Shown here: positions 53,946 through 63,447 of the stretch, piece by piece
Position numbering within the stretch: the first letter of the stretch is position 1
Layout: each line of letters opens with the position of its first letter
NCBI RefSeq assembly: GCF_028551255.1
Contig: NZ_CP117029.1
Span: 496,001 to 560,000, forward strand
DNA length: 64,000 bases
From: Vibrio tubiashii
GTDB taxonomy: Bacteria; Pseudomonadota; Gammaproteobacteria; Enterobacterales; Vibrionaceae
Reading direction: 5' to 3'
Program-made: the position numbers and the translations under genes
The notes under the pieces: model-generated
The model's database searches: none
Told to the model about the DNA's origin: nothing
Seen by the model: the letters and a program-made list of their open reading frames with translations, nothing else

Positions 53946-53981
53946 ATCACTGTAATTAAAGATTTTATTAGAGGTTGGCCA

Positions 53982-54500
53982 GTGATAGATGGCGATGGTT
54001 ACCGCTTAAATGTGGGAATTGTAATCTGTAACAGCCATGGTCAGGTCTTCTGGGCTAAACGATACGGACAACACTCTTGGCAGTTCCCTCAAGGTGGAAT
54101 TGATGAAGGTGAAACCCCTGAACAGGCAATGTATAGGGAGTTGTATGAAGAGGTTGGTCTTACAAAGAAAGACGTAAAGATCGTCGCGACAAGTCGTCAT
54201 TGGTTAAGATATAAGCTACCAAAGCGCCTTGTTCGTTGGGATTCAAAACCTGTTTGTATCGGTCAGAAACAGAAATGGTTTCTGCTGCGACTCGATTGTG
54301 ATGAATCACGAATTGATATGTTGCGTGGCAGTTCCCCTGAATTTGATGGTTGGCGTTGGGTAAGCTATTGGTATCCAGTCAGACAAGTGGTTTCTTTTAA
54401 GCGTGATGTTTATCGTCGCGCAATGAAAGAGTTTGCATCAATGGCAATGCCATTTAAACAGCGTAAAGTAAAAGGCAAACGTAAGCACCGAAGAGGATAG
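53982..54500 (+). CDS. rppH: RNA pyrophosphohydrolase RppH
   Basis: A 172-residue Nudix hydrolase that removes pyrophosphate from the 5' end of mRNAs and so starts RNase E decay. The Nudix box is [20 protein letters not shown] followed by VGL. The GTG start ([15 protein letters not shown]) with GAGG upstream fits the family N-terminus. An in-frame hydrophobic extension back to 53853 is rejected, because RppH is cytosolic and the extension has no counterpart. The C-terminus is Lys/Arg-rich. ptsP follows 2 nt later. Confidence 0.93.
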   Translation: MIDGDGYRLNVGIVICNSHGQVFWAKRYGQHSWQFPQGGIDEGETPEQAMYRELYEEVGLTKKDVKIVATSRHWLRYKLPKRLVRWDSKPVCIGQKQKWFLLRLDCDESRIDMLRGSSPEFDGWRWVSYWYPVRQVVSFKRDVYRRAMKEFASMAMPFKQRKVKGKRKHRRG

Positions 54501-54502
54501 AC

Positions 54503-56749
54503 ATGCTTTCTCAACTAAGGGAAATAGTTGAACAAGTTTCTAAGGTAGAAGAAGTTCATCAGGCCTTAGACATCTTAGTTAAACAAACATGCAGTGCGAT
54601 GAGTACTGAGTGTTGCACCGTCTATCTTGCTAACGAAGAAATGCAGCGTCTTGAGTTAATGGCGACTCAGGGCCTGCGTTTTAAAGGCGATAAAATTCAT
54701 ATCCGGTTTAGCGAGGGCTTGGTTGGCCTTGTTAAACGCAGTGCTGAGCCGCTTAACCTAGCGGAAGCCTCCAAACACCCCAATTTTAAATACTTCTCTG
54801 AACTGGGAGAGGAGGTTTATCAAAGCTTCCTCGGAACCCCAATTATTCACCGTAAACAAGTGCTTGGTGTACTCGTCGTTCAGCAGAAAACCCCACGTCA
54901 GTTTGATGAGATGGAAGAGTCCTTTCTGGTCACTCTTGCCGCTCAGCTCGCTGTGATTATCGCCCATGCCCAGACTCAAGGTCAGTGGCGACTCGAAAAA
55001 AAGCAGCAAGCAATTCGTGGTGTTCCGGCCTCTTCTGGTGTGGCAATTGGCGAGTTTTGGTGGGATGACACCCAACCGGAACTGAGTAATGTTTATCCTG
55101 CTTCGACCCTCGATATTGATCGTGAGCAGGAGTGGCTGCTATTGGCAATCGAAGAAGCGCTGAATGATTTCCGTCGCATGCGTAAAAAGCTCGATAGCGA
55201 GATAAACAAAGACGCTTTAGCGATATTCGATCTCTTTACCCACTTGCTTAACGACCCTATGCTGCGCAAAGACCTTAAAGCGCAAATTCAAAAAGGGGAT
55301 CGTGCAGACTGGGCGCTGCGCCAAGTGGTCGAATCCTACTCCAACCGTTTTGCTCGCATGTCTGATGTTTATTTGAGAGAACGAGCGCAAGATATCCGCG
55401 AATTAGGCCAGCGCTTGCTGTTCTTCTTGCACAATACCGATAAAGAGAAGCAGGTATTAGACAAGCCAGTTATCTTAGTGGTGCGTGAACTGACCGCGAC
55501 GCTATTGGCATCGATCCCCAAAGAGAAACTGCTGGCAGTTATTTCCTTAGAGGGCGCAGCTAACTCGCATGCGGCGATTTTGTCGCGCGCATTAGGTATC
55601 CCTGCGGTCATGGGTGTCACGTTAAACCCTAAAATACTCAATGGTAAGAAAGGCGTTGTTGATGGCTATAGCGGTAAAATACTCGTTTCACCCAATCGAC
55701 AACTGCTACGTGAATATCGTGCCCTTGCTAATGAAGAACGCGAGTTGGCTAATATGGTCAATCAGCGCATTGAAGAACCTGCATTTACCAAAGATGGTCA
55801 ACGTATTGAAGTGATGTTGAATGCCGGGTTAAGTGCCGATACCAATATTGCCATCAACCAAGGTGTTGATGGGGTAGGGCTGTACCGAACTGAAATCTCA
55901 TTTTTGCTGCAGCACCGATTTCCTTCAGAAGAAGAGCAGACTCAGCAGTATCAAGCCGTGCTAAGCAGTTATCCGAGTAAGCGCGTTGTTATGCGTACGC
56001 TCGATGTGGGTGGTGATAAAGCCTTGCCTTATCTCCCGATTGAAGAAGATAACCCATTCTTAGGATGGCGCGGTATTCGATTTACTCTCGATCATCCCGA
56101 CATCTTCTTAATGCAGATACGGGCGATGATGAAAGCGAGTTCGAAGCATCAGAATCTAAGTATTTTGCTGCCTATGGTATCTGGTGCCCAAGAGCTGGAT
56201 GATGCTATTGAACTGATTACCCGCGCCTATGAAGAGGTGGCTGAGCTTGATGATCAGATCGCCATGCCACAGATTGGTGTGATGATCGAAGTACCGTCGA
56301 TGATCTACTTGCTGGCACTGATTGCCAGTAAAGTAGACTTTGTTTCTATCGGTACTAACGACTTAACTCAGTACATGCTTGCGGTTGACCGAAACAATGC
56401 GCGAGTGGCCGATGTTTATGAGTCAATGCACCCCTCGGTTATTATGGCTTTAAGTCATATTCACCGAACTTGTCAGCAACTAAATCTACCTGTGTGTATT
56501 TGTGGTGAGCTCGCTGGTGACCCAATTGGCGCACTCTTAATGGTTGGCTTGGGTTACCGTAGTTTGAGTATGAACACCTCGAACGTGGCAAAAGTGAAGT
56601 ACCTGTTGCGCCATACTGAAACGGAAGAATTACGTTCGCTTGCTGACAAAGCCTTGATGCAACCTTACGGCCATGACATTTATGCTATGATGCAATCATT
56701 TTTTGAAAGTAAAGGCTTTGCCGGCTTTATTCGAGCGGGCAAAAAATAA
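54503..56749 (+). CDS. ptsP: PEP-protein phosphotransferase PtsP (enzyme I-Ntr)
   Basis: A 748-residue first component of the nitrogen phosphotransferase chain (PtsP-NPr-EIIA-Ntr). An N-terminal GAF domain (1-160) is followed by the swivelling phosphohistidine domain, with His356 in AANSHAAILSRALG. The C-terminal PEP-binding barrel contains GVGLYRTEISFL and the conserved FVSIGTNDLTQYMLAVDR. It is translationally linked to rppH (2-nt gap), the operon seen in enterobacteria. Confidence 0.95.
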   Translation: MLSQLREIVEQVSKVEEVHQALDILVKQTCSAMSTECCTVYLANEEMQRLELMATQGLRFKGDKIHIRFSEGLVGLVKRSAEPLNLAEASKHPNFKYFSELGEEVYQSFLGTPIIHRKQVLGVLVVQQKTPRQFDEMEESFLVTLAAQLAVIIAHAQTQGQWRLEKKQQAIRGVPASSGVAIGEFWWDDTQPELSNVYPASTLDIDREQEWLLLAIEEALNDFRRMRKKLDSEINKDALAIFDLFTHLLNDPMLRKDLKAQIQKGDRADWALRQVVESYSNRFARMSDVYLRERAQDIRELGQRLLFFLHNTDKEKQVLDKPVILVVRELTATLLASIPKEKLLAVISLEGAANSHAAILSRALGIPAVMGVTLNPKILNGKKGVVDGYSGKILVSPNRQLLREYRALANEERELANMVNQRIEEPAFTKDGQRIEVMLNAGLSADTNIAINQGVDGVGLYRTEISFLLQHRFPSEEEQTQQYQAVLSSYPSKRVVMRTLDVGGDKALPYLPIEEDNPFLGWRGIRFTLDHPDIFLMQIRAMMKASSKHQNLSILLPMVSGAQELDDAIELITRAYEEVAELDDQIAMPQIGVMIEVPSMIYLLALIASKVDFVSIGTNDLTQYMLAVDRNNARVADVYESMHPSVIMALSHIHRTCQQLNLPVCICGELAGDPIGALLMVGLGYRSLSMNTSNVAKVKYLLRHTETEELRSLADKALMQPYGHDIYAMMQSFFESKGFAGFIRAGKK

Positions 56750-56757
56750 GGATTATT

Positions 56758-57549
56758 GTGTCTATAGAACTACTTGTTTCTTTTATGCTGCTTGGCGCTG
56801 TCGTTGGCGTTATGGCGGGATTACTCGGTATTGGTGGTGGATTAATCGTTGTTCCAGCACTGCTTTTTCTTTTACCAGCAGCGGGTATTGATGCCAGCAT
56901 TAGTATGCAAATCGCGTTAGCGACATCGCTTGCGACTATTGTTGCTACCTCAGGCTCATCGGCTCTTAACCATTTCAAGCTCGGTAATGTCGATATGTTC
57001 GTCGTTAAGTGGCTGATGCCCGGTGTGGTGGTCGGTGGTTTCTTAGGTGCGAATGTGGCAGAGTGGATCCCTGCTCAATACCTACCTAAAGTGTTTGGCG
57101 TAATCGTATTACTGCTAGCTATTCAAATGCTATTTTCTATCCGCGGTAAATCGCAAAAAACCATGCCAGGTAGTGCCACAACTATGGTCTATGGCACTGG
57201 GATTGGCGTCGTTTCGAGCTTAGCAGGTATTGGTGGTGGCTCGCTGTCTGTGCCGTTTCTCAACAGCCATGGCATTGAAATGCGTAAAGCGGTAGGCTCG
57301 TCTTCGGTTTGTGGTTGTATGATTGCTATCTCTGGCATGGCGGGTTTTATCTTACATGGCTACAAAGTCGATGCGCTGCCTGATTACAGTATCGGCTATG
57401 TCTATCTGCCTGCTTTGGTTGCGATTGCGTCGACCTCTATGTTGACGACGCGCATTGGGGCAAAGCTGGCGACATCCTTGCCTACACCAACTTTGAAAAA
57501 AATATTTGCAGTTTTTTTAATGTTTGTTGCTGGAACTATGTTGCTCTAG
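56758..57549 (+). CDS. TSUP (TauE/SafE) family membrane permease
   Basis: A 263-residue membrane protein with about eight helices. It has the paired glycine motifs of the family: GLLGIGGGLIVVPALL near the N-terminus and SLAGIGGGSLSVPFL in the second half. TSUP proteins move sulfite, sulfonates or other organic anions; the substrate here is not known. It uses a GTG start 8 nt after ptsP and sits in the rppH-ptsP-lgt-thyA group, which in E. coli lacks this gene. Confidence 0.87.
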   Translation: MSIELLVSFMLLGAVVGVMAGLLGIGGGLIVVPALLFLLPAAGIDASISMQIALATSLATIVATSGSSALNHFKLGNVDMFVVKWLMPGVVVGGFLGANVAEWIPAQYLPKVFGVIVLLLAIQMLFSIRGKSQKTMPGSATTMVYGTGIGVVSSLAGIGGGSLSVPFLNSHGIEMRKAVGSSSVCGCMIAISGMAGFILHGYKVDALPDYSIGYVYLPALVAIASTSMLTTRIGAKLATSLPTPTLKKIFAVFLMFVAGTMLL

Positions 57550-57605
57550 AGCACTCTCATCTATACAAATAAAATCGTCAGAACTTCAAAAAGAGTAATC
57601 CACCT

Positions 57606-58427
57606 ATGTCTCAGGGATATCTAACTTTTCCAAATATCGATCCTGTACTTGTGTCCATTGGGCCGCTTTCTATCCGTTGGTATGGATTGATGTACCTTGT
57701 CGGCTTTGCTTTTGCCCTATGGTTGGCGAATCGCCGAGCAGACAAAGCAGATAGCGGTTGGACGCGTGAGCAAGTCTCGGATCTTCTGTTCGCTGGATTC
57801 TTGGGTGTCGTTATTGGTGGTCGAGTCGGCTACGTTATCTTTTACAACTTTGATCTCTTTATCCAAGACCCGCTTTACCTATTTAAGGTGTGGACAGGTG
57901 GCATGTCATTCCATGGCGGCCTACTGGGTGTTATTACCGCTATGTTCTGGTATGCGAAAAAGAATGGCCGCACCTTCTTTGGCGTGGCGGACTTCATTGC
58001 TCCGCTAGTACCGTTTGGTCTAGGTATGGGCCGACTCGGTAACTTTATGAATAGCGAGCTATGGGGACGCGTAACGGATGTGCCATGGGCATTTGTCTTC
58101 CCTAATGGTGGTCCACTTCCTCGTCACCCATCTCAGCTGTATGAAATGTTCCTCGAAGGGATCGTGCTGTTCTTTATCCTGAACTGGTTTATCAAGAAAC
58201 CACGTCCTCTAGGCGCAGTATCAGGGCTATTTTTAGCGGGATATGGTACATTCCGTTTCCTAGTCGAATACGTACGTGAACCGGATGCACATTTAGGTCT
58301 GTTTGGTGGATTTATCTCTATGGGACAAATCTTATCCCTACCTATGGTGCTGATTGGTATCCTGATGATGGTTTGGGCGTATAAGCGCGGCCATTACAAA
58401 GATGAACTACCACAACAAACGAAGTAA
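57606..58427 (+). CDS. lgt: prolipoprotein diacylglyceryl transferase
   Basis: A 273-residue inner-membrane enzyme with seven helices. It moves diacylglyceryl from phosphatidylglycerol to the lipobox cysteine of prolipoproteins. The Lgt signature [14 protein letters not shown], the essential Arg in [11 protein letters not shown], and the HGG motif (MSFHGGLLG) are present. It is followed 9 nt later by thyA, the widespread lgt-thyA pair. Confidence 0.95.
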   Translation: MSQGYLTFPNIDPVLVSIGPLSIRWYGLMYLVGFAFALWLANRRADKADSGWTREQVSDLLFAGFLGVVIGGRVGYVIFYNFDLFIQDPLYLFKVWTGGMSFHGGLLGVITAMFWYAKKNGRTFFGVADFIAPLVPFGLGMGRLGNFMNSELWGRVTDVPWAFVFPNGGPLPRHPSQLYEMFLEGIVLFFILNWFIKKPRPLGAVSGLFLAGYGTFRFLVEYVREPDAHLGLFGGFISMGQILSLPMVLIGILMMVWAYKRGHYKDELPQQTK

Positions 58428-58436
58428 GGAATTGGT

Positions 58437-59288
58437 GTGAAACAGTATTTAGATCTCTGTCAGCGTATCGTTGACCAAGGTGAGTGGATTGAAAATGAGC
58501 GCACCGGCAAGCGTTGCCTAACGGTGATCAATGCAGATCTAACTTACGATGTCGCGAACAACCAGTTCCCGTTAGTGACAACTCGTAAAAGCTTCTGGAA
58601 AGCCGCGGTTGCTGAGCTACTTGGTTACATTCGTGGCTACGACAATGCCGAAGATTTTCGCAAGCTAGGCACCAAAACTTGGGATGCCAACGCAAACCTC
58701 AACGAGGCGTGGCTCAATAATCCTTACCGTAAAGGTGAAGATGATATGGGGCGCGTTTACGGTGTTCAAGGTCGTGCTTGGGCTAAGCCAGATGGCGGTC
58801 ATATCGACCAGCTACGTAAAATCGTTGATGATTTAACGCGTGGCGTCGATGACCGTGGTGAAATCCTAAACTTCTACAACCCTGGTGAGTTCCATATGGG
58901 CTGTCTGCGCCCATGTATGTACAGTCATCACTTCTCCTTGTTAGGTGATACCTTGTACTTGAACAGCACTCAGCGCTCTTGTGATGTCCCACTAGGGCTT
59001 AACTTCAATATGGTTCAAGTGTATGTGTTCCTCGCTATTATGGCTCAGATTACTGGCAAAAAAGCAGGGCAGGCATACCACAAGATAGTTAACGCTCATA
59101 TCTATGAAGATCAACTTGAACTGATGCGTGATGTACAGCTAAAACGTGAGCCATTAAAAGCGCCTACGTTCCATATTAATCCTGAGATTAAGTCACTAGA
59201 AGATTTGGAAACTTGGGTTACACTGGATGATTTCTGGGTAGAAGGTTACGAGCACCACGATCCGATTCAATATCCGTTTTCAGTCTAG
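58437..59288 (+). CDS. thyA: thymidylate synthase
   Basis: A 283-residue dUMP methylase producing dTMP with methylene-THF. The catalytic Cys is in [14 protein letters not shown], and the dUMP-binding [13 protein letters not shown] and the C-terminal [13 protein letters not shown] are present. It is about 19 residues longer than E. coli ThyA; the longer form is usual in Vibrio. GTG start with AAGGAA upstream. A terminator lies 20 nt after the stop. Confidence 0.95.
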   Translation: MKQYLDLCQRIVDQGEWIENERTGKRCLTVINADLTYDVANNQFPLVTTRKSFWKAAVAELLGYIRGYDNAEDFRKLGTKTWDANANLNEAWLNNPYRKGEDDMGRVYGVQGRAWAKPDGGHIDQLRKIVDDLTRGVDDRGEILNFYNPGEFHMGCLRPCMYSHHFSLLGDTLYLNSTQRSCDVPLGLNFNMVQVYVFLAIMAQITGKKAGQAYHKIVNAHIYEDQLELMRDVQLKREPLKAPTFHINPEIKSLEDLETWVTLDDFWVEGYEHHDPIQYPFSV

Positions 59289-59307
59289 CAAGACGATATG
59301 AATTACT

Positions 59308-59336
59308 AAGCCGCCCAAGATAGGGCGGCTTTTTTG
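59308..59336 (+). terminator. intrinsic terminator of thyA
   Basis: AAGCCGCCC / GGGCGGCTT stem with a short AAGATA loop, followed by TTTTTG. Confidence 0.9.
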
Positions 59337-59350
59337 TAAGAGAAGGAAAG

Positions 59351-59497
59351 CGGGAACGGGCTGCGCCCTGTGGAACGCTTCGCTTTTGGAGAGCGGGAAC
59401 GGACTTCGTCCTATGGAGCGCTTCGCTCTTGGAAAGCGGGAATGGACTTCGTCCTACGAATTGCTTCGCTTTTGGAGAGTGGGGACGGGCTTTGTCC
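59351..59497 (+). repeat. 43-bp REP-like tandem units (3.4 copies)
   Basis: Units start at 59351, 59394, 59437 and 59480. Each has a first palindrome (GGGCTGCGCCC 59358, GGACTTCGTCC 59401 and 59444, GGGCTTTGTCC 59487) and, in the first three, a second smaller one around GCTTCGC, followed by TTGGA. Core bases vary in a compensating way, which argues for selection on the hairpin or repeated recombination. The core is the same as in the cluster after prfC. Confidence 0.8.
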
Positions 59498-59524
59498 AGA
59501 TTGAGGATACCAACACCATATTGG

Positions 59525-59627
59525 GTCATTCCATAGAGTGACGAAGGAGCGAGTAGGGAATCTCTCAAGGTTTTCAACTTGCTATAAGAGATCCCCAACT
59601 CGTTCGTACCTCACTCTTGAGGATGAC
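59525..59627. repeat. 103-bp imperfect palindrome, copy 1
   Basis: The 41-nt arms start with GTCATTCCATAGAGTG on the left and GTCATCCTCAAGAGTG on the opposite strand at the right. They match at 31 of 41 positions, with a 21-nt loop containing CAAG/CTTG. A second copy follows 29 bp later. This has the shape of a small non-autonomous palindromic repeat (ERIC- or MITE-like). No coding capacity is evident. Confidence 0.75.
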
Positions 59628-59656
59628 ATTGTTTGTTATGGTTTGATGTATGAGCG

Positions 59657-59759
59657 GTCATTCCATAGAGTGACGAAGGAGCGAGTAGGGAATCTCTCAT
59701 GGTTTTCAACTTGCTATAACAGATCCCCAACTCTCTCGTTCCTCGCTCTTGAGGATGAC
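59657..59759. repeat. 103-bp imperfect palindrome, copy 2
   Basis: Same length and orientation as the copy at 59525-59627, with only a handful of differences, mostly in the right arm. The spacing between copy starts is 132 bp, so the pair looks like a recent tandem duplication including the 29-bp spacer. Confidence 0.75.
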
Positions 59760-59813
59760 GGTAATAAAACAAAAGGCTGATATGTATATTGTGCCAACCC
59801 TTCAAGTTCTCTC

Positions 59814-59842
59814 CAGCTCTCCGTAGGGCGAAGCCCGTTCCC
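59814..59842 (-). repeat. inverted REP-like copy closing the second cluster
   Basis: AGCTCTCC is followed by GTAGGGCGAAGCCCGTTCCC; the core GGGCGAAGCCC is at 59825-59835. It is the reverse complement of the direct units at 59351 and is preceded by the same type of 8-mer that is amplified in the cluster after prfC. Confidence 0.75.
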
Positions 59843-59873
59843 TTATCCCTCTTCCTTAGCGCTTCTTAAACGC

Positions 59874-59908
59874 AAAAAGCCCGCAACCTAAGTTGCGGGC
59901 TTTGTAAT
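59874..59908 (-). terminator. intrinsic terminator of nptA
   Basis: On the minus strand AAAGCCCGCAACTTAG / GTTGCGGGCTTTTT: stem plus U-run, 19 nt past the nptA stop codon. Confidence 0.9.
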
Positions 59909-59926
59909 AAGCGATGGTCTTTTGTA

Positions 59927-61078
59927 TTAAGCTGTCAGCGCTAGGATTGTGCCTGGCAGTGCAACGAACACTGCTAATAGGTAACCAGCTACAACCGCTT
60001 TGTTCTTCACAGCCATGTCAGAGATTAAGTCAGCACCTTTTACAGGTAGTTCACGTAGGAACGGAATACCGTAGATGAATACTGTTGCCATGATGTTGAA
60101 CACTAGGTGTACTAGAGCAATCTGTAGTGCGAATACCGCAAACTCACCTGATACTGCTGTCGCTGCTAATAGAGCGGTGATACAAGTACCGATGTTTGCA
60201 CCTAGAGTGAATGGGTAAACGTCACGCACTTTAAGTACACCAGAACCTACTAGTGGAACCATTAGACTTGTAGTCGTAGAAGAAGACTGTACAAGTACTG
60301 TTACGATAGAACCAGAGAAGATACCGTGGATTGGGCCACGACCAATTGCGTTCTTTAGAATTTCACGAGCACGACCAACCATTAGGCTCTTCATTAGCTT
60401 ACCCATTACAGTGATTGCTACGAAGATAGTCGCGATACCTAAAACGATAAGTAAGATACCACCCATTTGGTCGCCGAATGTTGCTAGTGGCTCTTTAACT
60501 GCGCTTACGACTGGTTTAGTTAGAGGCTTAATGAAGTTCAAACCTTTAATGCTCATATCGCCAGTTGCTAGGAATGGAGATACTAACCAGTGTGAGATCT
60601 TATCAAGAATACCAAACATCATTTCGATAGGTAGGAAGATCGCAACCGCTAATAGGTTAAAGAAGTCGTGGATAGTCGCACTTGCAAATGCGCGCTTGAA
60701 CTCTTCTTTGCAACGAACGTGACCTAGTGAAACTAGAGTGTTGGTTACTGTTGTACCGATGTTCGCACCCATCACCATAGGGATAGCTGTTTCTACCGGA
60801 AGACCGCCGGCCACTAGGCCCACGATAATAGAAGTTACTGTACTTGAAGATTGGATAAGTGCTGTTGCGACTAGACCGATCATCAAACCTGCTACTGGGT
60901 GAGATGCAAATTCAAATAGAACTTTAGCTTGATCGCCTGTTGCCCATTTGAAACCACTGCCTACCATAGATACCGCTAGAAGTAGCAGATACAACATGAA
61001 TGCCAAGTTAGCCCAGCGCAACCAGCGAGTAGTGCTCGAAATTGGCGCCGCTGTAGTAGTAGCTTGGTTCATAATCAT
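59927..61078 (-). CDS. nptA: Na+/phosphate cotransporter NptA
   Basis: A 383-residue transporter of the NaPi-II (PNaS) family, with the internal duplication typical of the group: two QSSS motifs, ALIQSSSTVTS and VLVQSSSTTTS, each within an inverted repeat half. It imports phosphate with Na+. V. cholerae NptA is at the same place. The 404-bp upstream gap (61079-61482) is AT-rich and contains CTGTCAT (61352-61358), half of a Pho box, but no complete box was found. Confidence 0.93.
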   Translation of the reverse strand: MIMNQATTTAAPISSTTRWLRWANLAFMLYLLLLAVSMVGSGFKWATGDQAKVLFEFASHPVAGLMIGLVATALIQSSSTVTSIIVGLVAGGLPVETAIPMVMGANIGTTVTNTLVSLGHVRCKEEFKRAFASATIHDFFNLLAVAIFLPIEMMFGILDKISHWLVSPFLATGDMSIKGLNFIKPLTKPVVSAVKEPLATFGDQMGGILLIVLGIATIFVAITVMGKLMKSLMVGRAREILKNAIGRGPIHGIFSGSIVTVLVQSSSTTTSLMVPLVGSGVLKVRDVYPFTLGANIGTCITALLAATAVSGEFAVFALQIALVHLVFNIMATVFIYGIPFLRELPVKGADLISDMAVKNKAVVAGYLLAVFVALPGTILALTA

Positions 61079-61482
61079 TTTCTCCGTGGACCGTTAATGT
61101 CTTAGTTTTGGTCTGTTGTTGAAACTGAGGGCGATGTTAGAGGGGAAATATTTCAGTAATATTACAGTTCTGTGTAATAGAATTTTTTTTAACTGAGCAG
61201 TAAGTTAATTGCTGTAATTTGAAATTTACGCACTGTTTAAGTTTTTGTTTTTATTGGCTTTATATTCAAAAAAATGAGTCTGTTTAGGATGTGATTAGAA
61301 TCGAAAAAATCGCAGAAAATTTTCGGTTGTTAGCCTGTTTGTGACAACTCGCTGTCATATTCATAATTCTGGTTTCGGTAAAAGTTGAGATAAATAAATA
61401 TAAAGTAGGTTTAGTCGAATTATTGTTGTCACGCGCTGCATTTGCTATAACCTACACACTAAAATAAGAAGAGTATTTCTCT
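61079..61482. promoter_or_regulatory. 404-bp divergent promoter gap between nptA and nhaR
   Basis: No ORF or RNA gene recognised. It is A/T-rich with a palindromic GAAAATTTTC stretch around 61316-61325, one Pho-box-like half site CTGTCAT (61352) and a TATAAC near 61446 that could be the nhaR -10 element. Promoters for both flanking genes must lie here. Confidence 0.4.
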
Positions 61483-62373
61483 ATGTCACACTTAAACTAC
61501 AACCACCTTTATTACTTCTGGATGGTATGTAAACAAGGCTCTGTTACCAAAGCCGCCGATGCTCTGTTTCTCACCCCGCAAACTGTGACTGGGCAGATTA
61601 AAGCGCTAGAAGAGCGTATGGATGGTAAGTTAACTAAGCGTAATGGCCGTAGCGTTGAACCTACTGAGCTAGGACAGTTAGTGTTTAAGTATGCCGATCG
61701 AATGTTTGGTCTGAGTTATGAGATGCTAGATATTGTTAACTACAGTCAGCGCTCTAACATTCTATTTGATGTCGGTGTGGCAGATGCCTTATCAAAACGA
61801 TTAGTGAGCAAAATACTGTTAACCACAGTTCCTGAAGATAACAGCATTCATCTACGTTGTTTCGAATCAACTCACGAGATGCTTTTAGAGCAACTCGCAC
61901 AGCATAAGCTAGATATGATTTTGTCTGATTGTCCAGTCGACTCTAGCCAGAGCCCTGGTTTGTACAGCAAAAAGCTCGGTGAATCCAATATGAGCTTCTT
62001 CTGTTCGGGTAACGTCGATAATGTTAGCTTTCCTGCAGTATTAGAGCAGCGCAAACTGCTGATTCCTGGCAGCCGTACCGCGATGGGACGTAAAGTATTG
62101 CAATGGTTTGACCGTCAGGGATTACAGCCTAATATCTTAGGTGAATTTGACGATGTCGCATTAATGAAATCTTTTGCTCGTTACCACCATGATGTGATTT
62201 TCTTAGCCCCTTCTATCTATATGTCGGAAGTCGAAAGCGATCTTCGTCTACAACTGATCGGCCATATTGATGAGTTAAAAGAAGAGTACTATGTCATATT
62301 TGCAGAGCGTATGATTCAACATCCAGCGGTGAAGAATGTTTGTGATGCAGACTTCACAACCCTATTTAATTAG
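61483..62373 (+). CDS. nhaR: LysR-family transcriptional activator NhaR
   Basis: A 296-residue LysR regulator. The N-terminal winged HTH begins [20 protein letters not shown] and continues with [20 protein letters not shown], close to E. coli NhaR. The effector-binding domain follows. NhaR senses Na+ and activates the Na+/H+ antiporter gene nhaA and other osmotic genes. No antiporter gene is adjacent in this window. The neighbour nptA also uses Na+, but a regulatory link is only a guess. Confidence 0.9.
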   Translation: MSHLNYNHLYYFWMVCKQGSVTKAADALFLTPQTVTGQIKALEERMDGKLTKRNGRSVEPTELGQLVFKYADRMFGLSYEMLDIVNYSQRSNILFDVGVADALSKRLVSKILLTTVPEDNSIHLRCFESTHEMLLEQLAQHKLDMILSDCPVDSSQSPGLYSKKLGESNMSFFCSGNVDNVSFPAVLEQRKLLIPGSRTAMGRKVLQWFDRQGLQPNILGEFDDVALMKSFARYHHDVIFLAPSIYMSEVESDLRLQLIGHIDELKEEYYVIFAERMIQHPAVKNVCDADFTTLFN

Positions 62374-62544
62374 ACTCCGATCTATTTGAACAAATAGATT
62401 AGTTGTTACAATTCGATTAATATTTGAAATAATTCACTCTAATAGAATTAAATACACAGTGAATCTGGTGACTGATCGACGGCGTTACTTATTGAGTAAG
62501 GCTGATGTTTGTAGAAGTATTGTTGTAGGAAGAGGTAGTGGCCG

Positions 62545-62844
62545 ATGAATCTACAAGAGATGGAAAAGAACTCTGCTCAGGCAGTAGTGCTGCTTAAGGC
62601 GATGGCCAATGAGAGGCGTCTTCAGATCTTGTGCTTATTACACAATCAAGAGCTGTCAGTAGGGGAATTGTGCAGTAAGTTGGAGCTAAGCCAATCTGCT
62701 TTATCTCAGCACCTAGCGTGGTTGCGAAGAGATGGTTTGGTGAATACTCGAAAAGAGGCACAGACAGTGTATTACACTTTGAGTAGTGAAGAAGTGAAAG
62801 CAATGATCCAATTGCTGCACGACCTTTACTGTTCAGAGAAATAG
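62545..62844 (+). CDS. hlyU: ArsR-family regulator HlyU
   Basis: A 99-residue winged-helix repressor-type protein: recognition region LELSQSALSQHLAWLRRDGL, wing NTRKEAQTVYYTLS. It lacks the metal-site CxC of ArsR proteins, as HlyU does. In pathogenic vibrios HlyU raises haemolysin and RTX toxin expression by displacing H-NS, and it responds to oxidation of two cysteines. Cysteines are present here at about positions 33 and 41 and near the C-terminus. Confidence 0.92.
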   Translation: MNLQEMEKNSAQAVVLLKAMANERRLQILCLLHNQELSVGELCSKLELSQSALSQHLAWLRRDGLVNTRKEAQTVYYTLSSEEVKAMIQLLHDLYCSEK

Positions 62845-62887
62845 TAGATTTATCGAGGTTTGTTGTTTAGCCTCGAAATTTAGATAT

Positions 62888-62914
62888 AAAAAAACCGGCA
62901 ATTGCCGGTTTTTT
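62888..62914. terminator. bidirectional terminator between hlyU and rpsT
   Basis: AAAAAAACCGGCAATTGCCGG followed by TTTTTT is an almost fully palindromic terminator serving both convergent genes. Confidence 0.93.
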
Positions 62915-62939
62915 CTTTCACTGGGAAATCAGAGTTCTA

Positions 62940-63200
62940 TTAAAGAGCTTTGATTGCAGCAGCGAAACGAGACTTATGACGTGCAGCTTTATTCTTGTGA
63001 ATAAGGCCTTTAGTAGCCATGCGGTCTAGGATTGGTGTAACTGCAGCAAATGCTTCAGTTGCAGCAGCTTTGTCGCCTGCTTCGATAGCAGCAACAGTTT
63101 TCTTCATGTAAGTACGCATCATTGAGCGACGGCTAGCGTTGTGCTGACGACGTTTCTCAGCCTGGATAGCGCGCTTCTTAGCAGATTTACTATTTGCCAA
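62940..63200 (-). CDS. rpsT: 30S ribosomal protein S20
   Basis: An 86-residue basic three-helix protein that binds 16S rRNA early in 30S assembly ([20 protein letters not shown], then [17 protein letters not shown]). The start is a TTG codon preceded by GGGAG, as in E. coli, where the UUG start takes part in autoregulation. A five-codon in-frame extension to 63215 is rejected. Confidence 0.96.
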   Translation of the reverse strand: MANSKSAKKRAIQAEKRRQHNASRRSMMRTYMKKTVAAIEAGDKAAATEAFAAVTPILDRMATKGLIHKNKAARHKSRFAAAIKAL

Positions 63201-63447
63201 GGGTCTAACTCCCAAAAACTTAGTTCAGTGACAATTTAAGGGCGAGGAATATCCCTCATTTGCGCTTAAATGTCAAATAATTTGTGCAAAAACCAATCGA
63301 GCCAAACTAATTTTGGTTTGAAAGGTCTTCACGGTTAAGATGGCGGGGATTCTAACAGTATTTTTTTTTCAATGCTAATACTAATCTGCTCTGGTTATGA
63401 CATTCCTGTTGTAAAGTAGAGCAAAATTTTTGATTCCCGAGGTAAAT

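Noticed and set aside
53853..53981. Hydrophobic N-terminal extension of RppH that looks like a signal anchor
   Set aside because: RppH is a cytosolic Nudix enzyme; the GTG at 53982 has a good ribosome-binding site and matches the family start.
59538..59780. ORFs across the 103-bp repeats
   Set aside because: Both strands are open by chance through the duplicated palindromes; the predicted peptides are just repeat translations.
61352..61380. Full Pho box for nptA
   Set aside because: Only one half site CTGTCAT is convincing; the neighbouring 11-bp halves match poorly.
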